A stretch of DNA of 64,000 nucleotides from Nemopilema nomurai (lineage: Eukaryota; Cnidaria; Scyphozoa; Rhizostomeae; Rhizostomatidae), in assembly GCA_003864495.1 (NCBI GenBank), contig ML133452.1, positions 719,672-783,671 of the forward strand, written 5' to 3'. Positions 10,901 through 25,900 of this stretch are shown in pieces. The notes below the pieces were generated by a model. That model was given only the letters and a program-made list of their open reading frames with translations, did no database searches and was not told the origin of the DNA. The position numbers were made by a program, and so were the translations under genes. How positions within the stretch are numbered: the stretch's first letter is position 1; every line of letters begins with the position of its first letter.

Positions 10901-13900
10901 GATATTTTGCGGAACACCAGAGAAGCTCGCACTCCTGGAGCCTGGCGGACACGTCAACGAGTCTTTTCGCGCGGGGAGACTGAGACTTCGGCCTCGCTTA
11001 TCGTCGTTTCCGTTGATTTCGAGGCTGCTGCTACGACGAAAATCAATCGGGCTTTGCCTATTAGAACTATTCTCACTGGGTAAACTGCTATATTGACTAG
11101 TGTAAGAATCAGGTTGCATGGAAAGAGACTCTCTTTCGTCACAGTTCCGTTCCCGCCCATTCTGGCCCTGGATGTCAATAAATGAAGATTTTGTAAAAGC
11201 TTGCGACACTGGCCCGCTGACGTCATCTTTCGTGGGACTTCTTAAGTTGTCGGGGATGTTTTCCTTGCTGTCTACTTCGCGAATGGGCCTAAGGTTGTCT
11301 AGCTGCAGTTCGCTTGAAAACATCCGCTCGAATCGCTGTGGCCTTGCGTTGCCTTGTGTGCCATCCTTCGGCGGTGCGTCCCGTTCGTCTTTGGTCCCAA
11401 GAAAGAACTCTTCTCTTTCATTCGCCGACTCCTCCTCGATTTCTTCTTCGCCGAGGTATATTCCGCCTTCGCCAAAAACGCTTCTCGTCTCCTTATTTGC
11501 GTCGCGGCTCTCGACTCCGTTCTTCTTCGGCGTGCTCTTGGAGAACTGGGCCAGGTTCGGCTCGCTGCTGCTCGACTTCGACGACTGCTGTTTCTCCAGG
11601 TTGGCAAGCGTTTGCATGAGGTCATCGCGATGGTCCTGCTTGGAAAACATGGCCGTGTCGTCGACCCCTAGAAATATCCCCGCAGTTTCTGAGCCAACGA
11701 TTCGTTCCAGCCCGCTCATTAAACTAACCGACTGCTCAGTGAGGTTTCCCGTCTCGTCGATGTTGAAAGTGCGCGTCTTGAAATCGGAATTCGCTCGCTT
11801 TTCTTCCAGCTCCAGCATCCTCTCGTCATCTGGGCTCCTTTTCTTACCCTTGCCTTTCCTGTCTTCCCCTAGAGTGATTCTCGTGTACTCGAAGGCCTCT
11901 GTGTGATACGGCTCATAAAAGTCCGACACCTCGTCTCCCATGTAGACACCCCCGTAACGGTCGTTGGCCACGGTTGAGCTAGCCCCGTTTTGGTTCTCAT
12001 CCGCCTCCTCTCCAGACTCGCTGCCAACGCATTCCTCCTCGCTTATGTAGTCGTCCGCCAGGTAGGCGACCTCCTGCTCAATGACCGGCCAGGTCTCTGC
12101 CCCGCGGTGCCTCACGCATTCCCACCCGAGCTCCTCCAAGCGATCCGCCCCCTGCGAAGTCTTTGCGATGAGACCAAGTACATAGAAACAGGTCCTATGG
12201 TCAAAATAGAGAACCGCTAAGCGATGATCATAATAATTAAGCTTTAATCGATAACAGCCAACGCTTGCAATAAGAGCAAACCATAATGTTTCTGCATCCA
12301 TAACCAGTTCTGGTTTAACACAAATATTAGATATGGGAAAGATCTAAAGGACATCAAACCCCAAAAACATGCAGCTGCTTCAGCACAAATACTAGACGAA
12401 TGATAAGATATGAGTGGCGAAGTCTCTTATGCCGCAAATGATGCTTTGCCTAAAAGCTGACTATAACAAACCGCTATGAGTCACAGCAGTCATAACTGAA
12501 AGTGGAACAAGCTGCTAATTGCCCCCAAAATGAAGAGTAACGTTGCAAATGGCACCCTCGCCTAGCCACCCTCGCCTTGCCATCTCAAATTTCATACACA
12601 GCCTTTCATACGACTAAGAATTCCATTGGAACAATTACAACAAGCTAGTGATTAAGCAAGCACGAACAAATTTACTTGGTTAAATTTTTAAAACAGAAAG
12701 AAATAACAAACAAGAACAACAACTGTCATAAAAACAGAAAAACATGCTAAATACACCAGTGAGCAACATGCTTCCTAAGCTGTCATTAGAAAAATGTACT
12801 TGCAAACTAAATGCGGTGGCATTGGGAGCTGCCTCGTACCCACCCTCGAACAGTCAAAACCTCGCATTCCTGTGCCAGCTGAACAATCTCCTTGATGATG
12901 TCGATGTAGTCATCCTCCAACACGCTGTCATCTTCGTCGTAACACCATCACTAGTGGTCATCAGCCTCGGCACCGGGTTGATCAAAGCCACACCCCAGCT
13001 GGTCGACCCAATATGGCCCTGGTTAACAAGATGACAATACGTCACTCTTGCAGAAATGAAGATGTATGTTAACACTTCTACTTAATTGTTGTAAGGACAT
13101 CAACACACTTTGTCAAAGCCCATAACAACAAAACACGAGTGGTAAGTGCTCCTTTTAACAGGTGACAAGAGCTTTCTATCAAGTGAAACTTCACGCCACA
13201 TAAGAACCCTTACCAGTGCCCAAAGCGCGGCCTTCATGTTCAAAATGTCCTTAGCTGTTTCCAAGGTATGATCCAGGATTGTGTTGATGGAGTCCTTTAG
13301 AAATCCCTGCACAAAATAAAGCCAGTAATTACTAAGAACCAGTTATAGCTTGCACTTCAAATGTGTGAATATAAGAAGAGTTTTGGTTTATGACAGAATA
13401 ACCTCCTGTTACACCTTGATATGCCTTTTATCCGTCACTATCATTAAATAGCAATTCCTACTCTTCAAACATTGACGCGGGTAATTTGCTTCTTGGAACA
13501 TATGGGCTTATGTGCTACAGTGAAAACAAAAACATCCAGGAACAGAAATCTGTTCGACTTTGCTTCAAGAAAGCACAATATACAGAGGACTGTGACTGAT
13601 GGAGAATGAGAGTTGTATACAAATTCGCTGACCTGCTGTTAATGGAAAACGAACCTTATCTTGAATTAATTTAATACCCATCCGGTGTTGAGCCAGCTCA
13701 CCATACAGATGTGGTATAACAAACACATCTTTATTAGACAGCCTGAAAATCGAGTTTCAACAATTACCATGTGTCAAAACCGTACAAAATTTGGTCAAAT
13801 GCAAGACATTGAATGCCCACGTAAAATTCAAAACATTCAAAGTCGATGATAGAACCAATAAAAAACTGGTAGAACTTGTAGCGGTGTGGAGTTGTTCTAA

Positions 13901-16900
13901 ATATGTGTAATTCTCTTGTCAAATGGAACCGTTGACATCTTTCATGGGGCATCTCCTAATGACAAAACGGAAACCTCCTGTTGGCAGCCCCTCAAAGCAT
14001 GTCTAATAACACTAGAGGAGCATACTTTGGAGTGAAAAAGAGTCCAAAATCTCCAAAAGAAGGACTATTTGTTGTTCTAATTTGCGTAGACTGATGCAAT
14101 GGTGTAAATCATAAAAGGTTGCTTGCACCAACATATCGGCTATTCTTGAAAGTCTATGATTTATATTAGGTGACGTCACGAACCAGTCAAGGGAACTAAC
14201 CTGTCATTTAGAGAGCGTCGAATGTAGTTGTCGTTATCGGCTAACTTCTGGAAGAGAGTCAGTGCTTCTCCCAGCTCGTTTTCAATCCAATGAACATACT
14301 CTAGGTTGTAAGACTGAAAACAAACACGGGTTAAGTTACTGTCTCGTCAAATGAAACTAAAAATAAACTAAAAATCATTTTCTGCCGCCTCTCAAAAAAC
14401 GTCATTTAGTAGACGTTAAGTCTGGTTGAATGTCGAGTATATCTTAAAAAATACAAGCAAAATATTATCTTATATTAATATTAAAAATATTTCATTTCAC
14501 ATTTCACAAACAGAATGCATCATCAATATCGTATTATCATCATTTCATTATCATATTATCATCACATCATTGAAATAATATGATCATTTATAATTATCAT
14601 CATACTATTATAAAGTTACTACTATTACCATATAATTGTCATCATACTAATATCATCATACTATTATCATCATACTGATATCATTATATTATTATCATCA
14701 TATCATGATCGTACTATTACCATCATATTTTCATCATCATATTATCATCATCATAATCGTACTATTATCATCACATAATCATCGCATCATTATCATCATA
14801 TAGTTATCAACAGCGCAACCGGTGAGGTTGAATAAATGTTGGGGGCGTCTTGGGATTGATAATCAGAATAAAAGCCAGACCAAGGCAAATCCTACCGTTT
14901 TCCATGCGTTCAGCAACGGCTCGACGTAGTCTACTTCGGACAAGTACGTGAACCCACGAGAAACAGACAGATACCTACGAGGTTAATAAGCAAATAAAAC
15001 ATCGTTGAAGTTTTGGAAAAGAAATCACTAACAAAAATGACATCATTACCCAAAGAACTTGAAGGGGTTGCTTTCTTGCCAGAAGCAATACGGAGTAGTT
15101 TTGCTTAAAACCGACCATCTAACCTAAGGAGGCTTGGATGAAGGCAAAAAGAATCGCAAAAACATTGGAGCTCCACAAGGAGACATCATGTCGACCAATG
15201 GGATTGACTTAGCTTTGGAAAAATGACAACTCGTTGTGCTTCAGGCGAGAAAGCCGTTGATTACAGCTGTGAAAAGAAGTCCTGTATTCAACACGAAACA
15301 GCAATTTTTGGCGAGCCTGTTAAATAATTGAACTAATTCTTTACTCAAAGCCCCAGCTTAAGTACATTATCTCCTTACCTACTCGTACTCCAGCCCAACA
15401 AACCACCCCCAGGGAAGGCGAATAGCGCATTAACACGTGTTGGAAACGGCCCGTGAGTTCCAAGAACAAGCCCTGACAATTGTATAGAACTGTTTGAACA
15501 AATTATAAGACGTTGAAATGGCTGCATTCAATTATTTAGCTGCTCTTCAAGCTTATTCAAAATCATTTCTTGCATGCGAAGTGCAATTATCAAAATATGG
15601 GAGAAGAGGAAATCACAGTAAGCAGTCGAAGCTCAATGATGTACATTATTTTAGTATTTATGAAACTTGCCAAGTTATAAAAGACACCTCCTAAATCACC
15701 CTGGACCTTCTTGCTTTTTACCCTATATCTAAAAGTGGTAGCTCTTTTTGACTGATCCTCAGTGGTTTTCAAAAAGAACCTTAATAAACATGGAATGGAA
15801 GGGAAGTAAATTGAACAAATATACGGGTTGATGGATTTTGATTTTGGGAAGCGCAACTTGTTGATGAATTTGATGGTGAGGACGACGATAAATAAAAAGT
15901 CCATGTTGTACTCGACAAAAAACGCTAGCCAATAGAAGTATCTATTGGAAAAATATATTGGCTAGCGTCTTCTCATGGATTTTTCCCTGGTTATGTCGTT
16001 CATGTAATTGGATGTGTCTCTTACAATAAAGTTTTTTGTCGAGTACAACATGGACTTTTTATTTATCGTCGGCCTCATCATCAAATTCATCAATATACGA
16101 GTTGTTGTAGAACAGTGTTATAATCGCTGTGTCAAACTGCTTACAAATGAAGTTAAAAGCTTTTACAGTTATACCTGATAATGGAAAAACCTATATACCT
16201 GACTAGCAAAATAACCCCCTTGTCCCCAAGGTGCAGCAACGCAGGCCGGATTTCTATGAGTCTTTGCAGATTCGCCTTTGCGTAAAACAAAACAGACAAT
16301 GCATAGTTTGAACAAAAATGGGAAACCTTTAACTCTAAAGAAGAAATGTGGACTTTGCTGCTAGATCATAAAACTAAGAATGAAAATAAAAGTATTTAAG
16401 CATCCATCCGTTTAAAAGACTGTCTGAAAACACATAATCTGAGATTTTCATGTAATCAAATGAGTTGGAATATGTTTGGCTAAGTGTACACGTGAATAAT
16501 TGTATATAATGAATTAGAAATCAAGCATTTTGTAAATAGAAAACGAATATCTCATTCGGCGGACGGAAAACGGTTGGATTCTGAGTACCTCGTCCTCGCA
16601 TGCTTCTTGTAGTACATCAATGGCTTCAGCAACAACATCGGGGGCTTGGTCATAAAGCTGTTTAAAATCAAAATAACATAAGCTTACTTGCAGCGTAGCA
16701 AAACACAGAGAAAATCAATGGGAACAAATTTCGAAAAATGAGAGCACTGACAGGCGAAAAAAATCAAAATCAGTTTTTTCGACAATTGCCCTCCTAAAAG
16801 TTTGTTATTAGAAAAAATGAAAAGAATGATGGAAGTCGATCACAAGTTTACGGCATCAGTACGAAGTGCGAAATAGCAGCGTAGCCTAGGATTTGGAACA

Positions 16901-19900
16901 AATTTTGGCAAAAATCTTTATTAGAAAAATTAAAAAAGGATCAGGCAAAAACTATCAACAAAATTTTAGTAGGAAGCATGCTACATTGTTTTTCAAATAC
17001 AGCATTATGTTTTCAATTAATTTTTCATAAAATGAAAGACTTCTGAAACTTTGCATTTGGTGGCATTACCTGATTAGTGAGTAATTCCATTCCCCAGTTG
17101 CTGAAATACTGGGTCTTGGCCCTAAGAAGTACCCGCATGAACCTTGTTGCATATAGTCTTGAAGATGCCTAAGAGGAAAGAAAACATCTTAGATTGGATC
17201 GCAGACAGAAACATGGTAGCAGTAGCAACAAATAGCAACATGAGAAATAGAAAAAAGTGAATATTAACAAAAAATTGTCAAATATTCATCTTGATAAGTG
17301 TTTGACGACTCAACAACCGAATGAATAAGAATAGAACTATAAGCTAGCCCGCTGAGGATTTTAGTTAATCATAGCCTTGGTCGACAAAATACAGCTTCAA
17401 TTCGGAAACAAAAAGAATTTAGTGCCGTACATAGGCAATCGCGGAAAAAGTCCTTGGGGATTCGACCATTTTTAGCAAAAGCTTTGGAGCCTTTAAAAAA
17501 TACTTCTAAAGGACTTTTAAAAGTTTCGGACACCATGAAAAGATGACACTACAGCCATCAAATTTGATTGAAACAAGATGGGGCCATCAGCAATCCTTAC
17601 AGCAATTTATATTCCAGGTTTCTTCGAATACATCACAGAGTAAGCGTACATTGTAGTGATGACGCACCTATCGTACCGAATGATGACCGTATGATGACGC
17701 AGGACATTTCAAGATTGCATCTATGACATCATATAATTTAGAGGACCCACAGAAGATGTTTTCAGTAGTGTCATGCATAAGAAACGACTAAACTTGAAGA
17801 CATACCAATGGAGCTGCCGTTAAAGCCTTGGCAAGTATGACACGTGCAATGCCATCTTTTCCATAATCGAAGCTTGCAAGAATCAGCTTTAGCATTTTTT
17901 CTCGCTCCTTCATACTGCAGATTTCTAAAAGGCTGTAAAGGCATTGAAGTCATCATATTCAAGGCACTGTGGGAAAACGGTTTTGTGCTGTGCAAAACAC
18001 TACTAGAAAATTTTGCGAATCCAAAAGACCAATATCAATCTTTTCGTGTTTGTAATCATTTGACATAAAAACTTTCAGTAGCAGAAACACTAATAATAAA
18101 CGGAGCCCAACAAACATCCTGGGGTCAAACACAACTAACATGACTAAACTAGCCATGCTCCGCTTCTTTGATTCTAAATTCTTGGCCTTTTTTTCTTGGC
18201 GAGAAAGTTACAAAATACTTCTTTAGCAATCCTCAGTCGACAATAAAATGAAAATCGCAATTGGATGCTATATTCTAAATCTTTTAACATGATATTCCAG
18301 GCTAGATAGGTTAGCAACTCACTGCTGAAAAACGCCAGACGATTTCTCCAAGCAACGCGTGCCCAGGTTTGTGGACGAGAGGCGCCCAATAAAGAGGAAG
18401 TAGTCTCTCGCCAAGGTGTCATTGATGCTGCTTGAACAGAACACTCCCATCATGTGACCAGTTGACGTTGCCTAGGAGACAAAATCAAACAAAGCTTGTT
18501 GCTAACAAAAAGGTGACTTTATGAATGCTTCACCAAGAGGGTGGTTAAGGGAAACTTAGAAAGGACAAAGACTGATGGCCTAAGAGAAAATGCATTAGCT
18601 TGTGATTGCTGTAATAATACCTGTCTTCAGACTAACATACTGTGGTAAATTGGTTTTGTCGGATCAATGCTGCAAAGAATCGCTATTTTATTTTAGCTAT
18701 ATAATCGTCATTAGTGTAAAAGTAGAGACGTAATGTAAAAATATCCTTGGAAAATTAGTTCAACCTAGTGCAGCAGAAAGCTATAAGTACAAGTAAGGAA
18801 AAATCGAATTTTACCCTGAGATAATAAAGTACTAGTCCACATCCTCTGCCTTAAAGGACGTGAGGTATTCTTTCACTCCGATGAAGTGCTCTATGACACA
18901 AAAAACAGTCATACTTCATGCCTACATACCTCTGTTAATCCGTCACTTATTTCTTGTACAAGTTCCAGTAACAAGCGTTCCCCATCGGGTTGCTGAAAGA
19001 AAAGAGGTGGTTTTAATTGCAAAGCCAGCCAGTCACTAGACTATAGAAAAACAGGTCAAATTATACGTGCCTGTTCTTGAGGGAATTAGATTTAATTTCT
19101 TCACGTTCTTGAGCGAAGACTTTCTTAAAAAACATTCAACACAAGCTGATTCAGTTAAGAGAGTATCGAATGTTTTGGGAATCTCAGTGTGCCGCAAAGC
19201 GTCCATCGCAAAAGGTCAGGCGTATTGTTGGAAACCATTTGTTCCTTCATCATTTAATCGTTCAAACCCATTTGATGGAGTTTTATTGATACTTTAATTT
19301 TCGTTATAGGTAACTCAATAAGACCCTAAGGCCATCACGCAAGGCCACAGGCGCTCTGCAAATTTTGATCCCCTCGAAATGAGAGGAAATGAACATGTTC
19401 AATGCACAAAATACCTCCACAGTCAGGCTCGTAAACGGGCCGTACTAAACCCACCTCTTCCCTTCGCAAGAGGAAATCGATAAGCTCTAAACCAACTTCG
19501 GAGAGCTTCCTTGCATTCGCATTTTCCACGTCAATTAGACAAAACTGTTTGTTGGACGGCTTGTAAAACTGTAGCAGCCGGCGAACAAACCTGGGAAAAA
19601 GCAAATAGTCACAGGCATTTCAAATAATATAAGGTACTGGGATAAACGGCATCAATATGGATTAAGCTGACATAAATAACTGTTGCACACCCTACCTAGG
19701 AATTTAAAACTGGTTGCTGGTCTGATTATTCGGATCATGGGTGGGTATTTAAGAGGGGGACTATGTAGAGAGATGGGAACTAGAAAGATATTTGGTAATT
19801 CGTTTTGTGTTATAGACCGACTGTGTTTTAAAACGTAGCATATATAGCAACTGAATTTAAGTTAAATAGCTTTTTAAAAAAGTTGATAAGTGACTGAAAT

Positions 19901-22900
19901 TAGAGAAATCGAAGGCGGGCATAATAGTCTTATGGTAGGTGCATTGCGTTAAAATCCCGGAAATGGAAAAGGCAGCTACTCTACCATCACATTATCTACT
20001 AAAGAGGAGCAAGATGCATCGAAGGATGAAAAACAACAAAAAGACGAAGCAAGACTTTTCAGCTCTTAAAAAAGCTTTTACTTGTCACAGTGAAGTGTTT
20101 CCCGGCATGCTAAAAATACCTACTTTATGTGTGTTGGGTCCTCTTGTCGTTTTATTGACAGCTTCGAAGACTACAAACGATGAGAAAAGTAACTTGATTG
20201 AAGTACATTTGACAAAACAACCTTTTCAAATACAATATAAACTATGACAACCATGGGCTTTCAATCTTCTTCAAAATACCAAGAATGCACATGTATTTAT
20301 GTCTTTTTCCGCTTACATGCATGTATTTATGTCTTTTTCCGGTTCATATGCAAAAGTTGGGTTTACCCATGGTGAGTGATCCACATTTCGAGGGGGCGTT
20401 ACCCTTAGGGAAGGATTTACTGTCAACGGTAAATGTGCAATTATTATACTATAATTGAGTTCGCTTCTCTGACATGCCAAATCAAAAGTACTTAATATCA
20501 GAATTAGCGTCGCATACGTCAAGAACAGCACTGATAAGGTCCCAGTCCCATTCAGCGAGGAATTCGTTAACGGTGAGCACTTGAGACTCTTTGATAGCAG
20601 ATAAAATATCTTCACTGTCCTGCAAATTAAAGAAAATGCATTCAGATTAGCAATAAAATGCATCCATTGAAAGCAGTGGGCTATCTTAATAAGACTGAAA
20701 TCAAGAATGTCCACTGCTTCAGACTAGACGAAAAATCGTCGAGGATGTCCTTTGGAAACAAGTTAAAAGTTTGCTTCGAGTTGAGAAGTTCAGTACGTTA
20801 ATCAGCAGGTGAAGTATGAGATTCTACTTAGGGACAGTCTTTAGGAGCAGCCTGTGCCACTGCGGAGGAGAGCGCAGTATCTTAATTGATATTATGGAAG
20901 TCTATGCTCCTCCTCAGGAAGAGATCGAATTGGCACATCAGCCTGGCATAATCACGGCTCTAACCAGCTTGGTCAATTCTGCTTCACTGATTCCACCATC
21001 CTGCCTACGCTTTGACCCGCTCTATATTGATCATGTCAGAGAAGTGTATGCTTCAATAAGTGATAAGTGCAGTGTCATCTGCACAGAGTCTCAAGGGCCG
21101 AATACGAGGCTCTTTAAACAGGGACCTGTATTGATATAGCCAAAACCTGCCCAGAATGAATGAAAACCAGATTTGAATAAAAGCGAGTAAGAAAGTAGAA
21201 AATTTCGGAGAGACAGAAACCAAGAGGCGAGAAAAAGCTGAACAACCGAACTGTGAGAATTACCCGTAGAATGGTTTGATCAGACTTTTCCTTTGAGCTT
21301 TTCGAGTATTTCCCCTGGCGGTTATTAGCCTTCAAGAAGAAACAAAAAAAACCATCAAAAAATTAAAAGGGAATCACACGAAGACATGAAAAGAACAACA
21401 CAATTCAATGATTTAATTAACTAACAGCAATTAACATTTTATAAATATATCAGGAAGAATTCTGAGCCTTCACTTTCCAGATATAAACAGAGCTGGATAG
21501 ATTATGATTCGACTGTCCTGTCGCTAGCCACCTGCCACTTGTTTGTGCTCTGAGCCGCTCTGAAGGCAATGTTTAAAAACATGAGATAAAAGTTACGGCA
21601 TGCAGTGAAGCGATGGAAACGATTAGAGCTCAGAGCAAATAACAACTGACGCAAAGTTGAGACAATGAAAATATGATACCTGGGACAGAATCTGCTCTAA
21701 GAACAGACTGCAGGGAATCGTGCCACGTTTCTTAACTTGATGAATCTGGTCTAGATATCCGATGGCTGAGCTGGCTTTCCTGGCGAAGAAATATCATCAT
21801 AGTTAGTGGTGCTACCTGCAGTATGATTCGCACGGTCAATATATTTCTCACAATACATTATATTTATCATATGTTTTTCCAATGGAAATTGAAAGCAGAA
21901 AATTATCAGGACTTTACCCCCGTTTTGATGATGAAACTTCAAGATTTGTTGCGAGCGACATCAAAGTTGGCAGACAATGTGTATGTCCACTGCAGCTTCC
22001 ACTGCATTCAGGGGGTAGCATGGTATTCGCCTACAAAAATGATCGTCTGTTAATCAATGTATATAATTTGGAACTCTGAATAATAGAAAATAGAATACAA
22101 GACCTGAAAAAGTTAGAGTTAAGAGCAACTTCAAAACAAGAAAATATAACAGGGTGTGGATGTAGGCTGTTGGCTATCTTCAGGGCAGAAAAACACAGAC
22201 CATACCGGAACAATCTTAAACATTCCACATTGAATGAAGACCAGTGCATACCCACATAAACCATAGAAATGCTAGCCTATACCAGGAGGTGTAACGCCAA
22301 TCTAAGTCAAATAAACAGGAACAATAGGCTGCCCTCTCTCCAACCTACGATTCCCAACGACATGAAAGTGTTTGCTTCTTTTGAAAAAGAAAAGTTGATA
22401 TCTTATTCACTTGTGTATATTTTTGATAAAATGTGTAACATGTCTATACAACGGTATAAACTCACCATGTGAAGAAGTTCGCCTAGAAGAATCGTTGCCC
22501 TGATGGACAACTTTTCGTCACTTGTCGTTATTACTTCAACTAGACTCTAAAACAAATGAAAAGCTAATAAGATGGAGAGGCTGAACTTCCGTTAATAGAT
22601 AAGTTCAGTTGGGTAGACTATCGATTCCACGAATCGCAGGGAATCGATTCGAAATATGTTGTTTTCTACGACAAAGACGCAAAAGCGTACACAGTTGAAT
22701 TTCTCCACATCAGAATTTCGATTCTCACTTATGTAATCATATGTATCTGCTGGCTTGAACCCCTTAAAGCCCAAGTTCAAAATAAACATAATCGAGCTTC
22801 ATATACTTTTTAGCAACATTCTATTACCAATCAAACATAAAACGAACACTTCTTTCAACAGAAACTCTTCCTTCAACAAGATAATATAAGTACACAACAG

Positions 22901-25900
22901 GAGCATTTAAAAGAGCTACACAGAAAGTCATCAAATCAATACTGTTATACTTTTCATTCGGCATTAGTTGCAGAAATAAACATCACATCGTGAAGTAAAG
23001 CAGAGCTTCCAAGTCTAAATTTCCATTGAAATGGCATGATGTGCTCAAAACAGCAGTTCATTGGCTGCTGATTTGTCCAATCAGCGGCCTAAGGCCTGAA
23101 ACATGTTTTTCACTTGATGTACATGGCTTTTGCTCAGAAATATGACACAAAAATATATATAAAGTACCTCAAGTAGGTCCGCGTCAATGAATGCATTCAA
23201 AACCAGAGCAACATAGCTTTGAACAAGATTGGTTCTGTAAAAAATGTTATAATTAAAACCAACATTAAAATCATGGCCACAAAGAAATCGGTAACAGATA
23301 ATACCTTACTGAGACTGAGTAGAAAAAATTCCTTCAAAGTACACGATATGAAAACGAATGCTTTATTTTTTGGAGGGCCTGGCTGAAAAGTATTTTCCTA
23401 CTTACATTAAGGATATATATTATTACAAAATTATCATCCTATTGACAAGAGTTACAACTCCTTCGCGCGCCTTTCCTGGTAATGATGTATATCAGAGTAG
23501 AGTCAGACAAGAAACTAAATTCACTAGATTTATATACAGATATAAATTGAGACCGGAGCCATAAAACAGGTACAAACCTGTTTCCTGATGCTCTGTGTTT
23601 TAGCAGAGACAAAGCCTCTTCCACGATGAAACCCTCGCAAAGCTTCCACGTGTACTGCATGTGAGAAGGATCTAGGATGGCAACAGCAACTTATGACATC
23701 GCTGAGAGAGTGTTATACAGAAAAGCACACGCCTTTACCGGCACACGTACAATGCTGTAACAAATACCGGAACACAATGAATTCATACACCGCTTATATA
23801 CTTGATTGCGTCCTCTGCGAAGGAAAACACCAATGCCTCTCATCGATATCCAGCCTCTTTTTAGTGTATTTTTACGCGCCAATTCTATCCCACACGAATA
23901 TGTTTACGAAGACCTAATCCAAGTTGATAACACTTTAATATTGCTTGCACTTTATGAACTTATTTTCTATAGAGAGGTTTTTTCTTCCTTTTTCTTGACT
24001 GTTTTCTACGATTTTCTGATATGCTTGATTATCATGACAAAAACATTTCCCGCTCAAACATAGACACCAAATCAATTATTAATTAGGAATCGTCTTGTGT
24101 CTAAAACTCTCACTTTACTCAGCCATTCTGTCCCTATTCCTTTGAAAATTAAATCCGCAATTCTGAAAACAGGAGATTCGTTAATCTCGAATACATTCTG
24201 ATGACTTCCACTTTCATTGCATTTCTATTCACTGTAGATAATCCAAGACGCGTACAAACAGACATACTTAAACCTACTGTCAAGATTTTTGCGAGAAGGA
24301 ATTAACCTTTTTGGATTAACCTTAACCGATCTAATGTCTCTAACAGCCTTTGCGATGGGCACAAGGCAGTGTATTTTTACTTTTGAGTTTTTATAGGCCC
24401 CCCTCTCTAACCAGCACCCTTTAAGGCTGAAACAAAAAGAAATAGGCCACTGCTTAATAGAGTATTCATGGTAGTACCAAGAGACAGGGAGACAAGCAGT
24501 TGCATCAATTGCCATACGCCAACTCTGTGAGTCGCATCATAGGCAGCCTGGACTATAACTGATGAAAACTCCTTGTTAAATGTTTTTGGAAAGCTAAATT
24601 TCCTCAAGTCAGAAATTCGAAAGATTGGGCCATTATATTAACAATTTCAGCAAATTAACAGAATTTGACTAAATTGAGAATTTGCACAAGTTTTGCTTGG
24701 CAGTGATTAATTTTGAAAATCTTGGATGCTATTGGTAGTGATAAATTATTTAAATGCATGAAGAAAATCACCCAACATAAACTTGATCCTCAATTAAACA
24801 GCATGCATTCACTACCACTAGAATAGGCTGGTCGACATGGTTACTTCAAGGGCCAGTGGGAAATCAAACAGAATCTGGGTGCATAGAAAAACAGCTTAAC
24901 GGTTGCTAAAAACAGCAGATTGCTAACACAGAACAATGGAAACCGTTTCAGCTAGACAAACGCACAAATATCACAGGCCAGCAGGCGAAGTCTGGGCACA
25001 GCACAGTATACTCTACTCACCACAGCTGTTCAATGCCTCGATAAAGTCGTCAGTGAGAACAGGCATCCTCAAACAGAAAACTTGAAACAGCGTCTCTATG
25101 ATTCCGGCCTAAACGACAAGAATGTATTTCAAGAATGAATCAAACTAAAAATTTGAAGACTTTCTATTTTTGAAAAAAATTCTCCAAGCCGTTTGCTAAA
25201 TTTACAGTGAACGTTGAACTTCTCTTCAGTTTCTAATACCAAAACTAGCTTTTAGGATTACAAATAAAAACACATACCCTGATGTCAGTATTAGGCAATC
25301 GAAAAACACCCATAAGTGATTCCAGTCCGTTTCCTTCGGCATCACACATGCAAATTATACCTGCAGATAGATCACAGGTTAGAATGTTAGACCAATCTAG
25401 AAAATCTAGAAAATCCAACAAATCTATTAAATTGAGCAAACTTAAAACAATCTACAGCAAATGCCATTTAGCTTTAGCCAGCAAATGTTGGCAAATCTAG
25501 CTGATGTTGTTTCTCTGAGAATTTGGCGCGAATAAGGACGAGGGAGAAGCTTCATACTTCCCAACCAATGAGTAGAAACCATGAGTAAAATCTACCGGGA
25601 ATCGTTCTAACAAAACTATTATCTAATCAGGAACTGTAATCGATCAAAAATTACAATATACAATTGCAATCAAAAAACTAAATTATCATATATATTGGTT
25701 GGGAGAGTAAAGGTTGTATATATTATCTAGGTTGGCATTCTGACTTCGAATAATAATTAATATGTCGCATAAAGAATCTGTCGAAGCATAATAATGGAGG
25801 TTCAGACTTCTAAGCACTTCTACCCTTACCCCTAACCCTACCCCTACCCCTATTGCTTTCCCATCTCATTTATCGAGCTTGAGAGTAAAATACTAGCTGG

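Noticed and set aside
11118..11906. Plus-strand ORF of 262 codons
   Set aside because: It lies wholly opposite RICTOR exon 33. The minus frame has clear family motifs, and the plus ORF is Ser-rich antisense shadow.
12929..12974. A 23-base micro-intron (CCG|GTGCCG...CACTAG|TGATGG) that would fix the length of RICTOR exon 32
   Set aside because: Removing it restores the total phase but places TGA directly after CCG, so the frame still stops. The intron would also be too short.
20816..21139. Plus-strand ORF of 107 codons in a RICTOR intron
   Set aside because: The composition looks protein-like, but no family, splice sites or promoter could be recognised. It may be a decayed element fragment.
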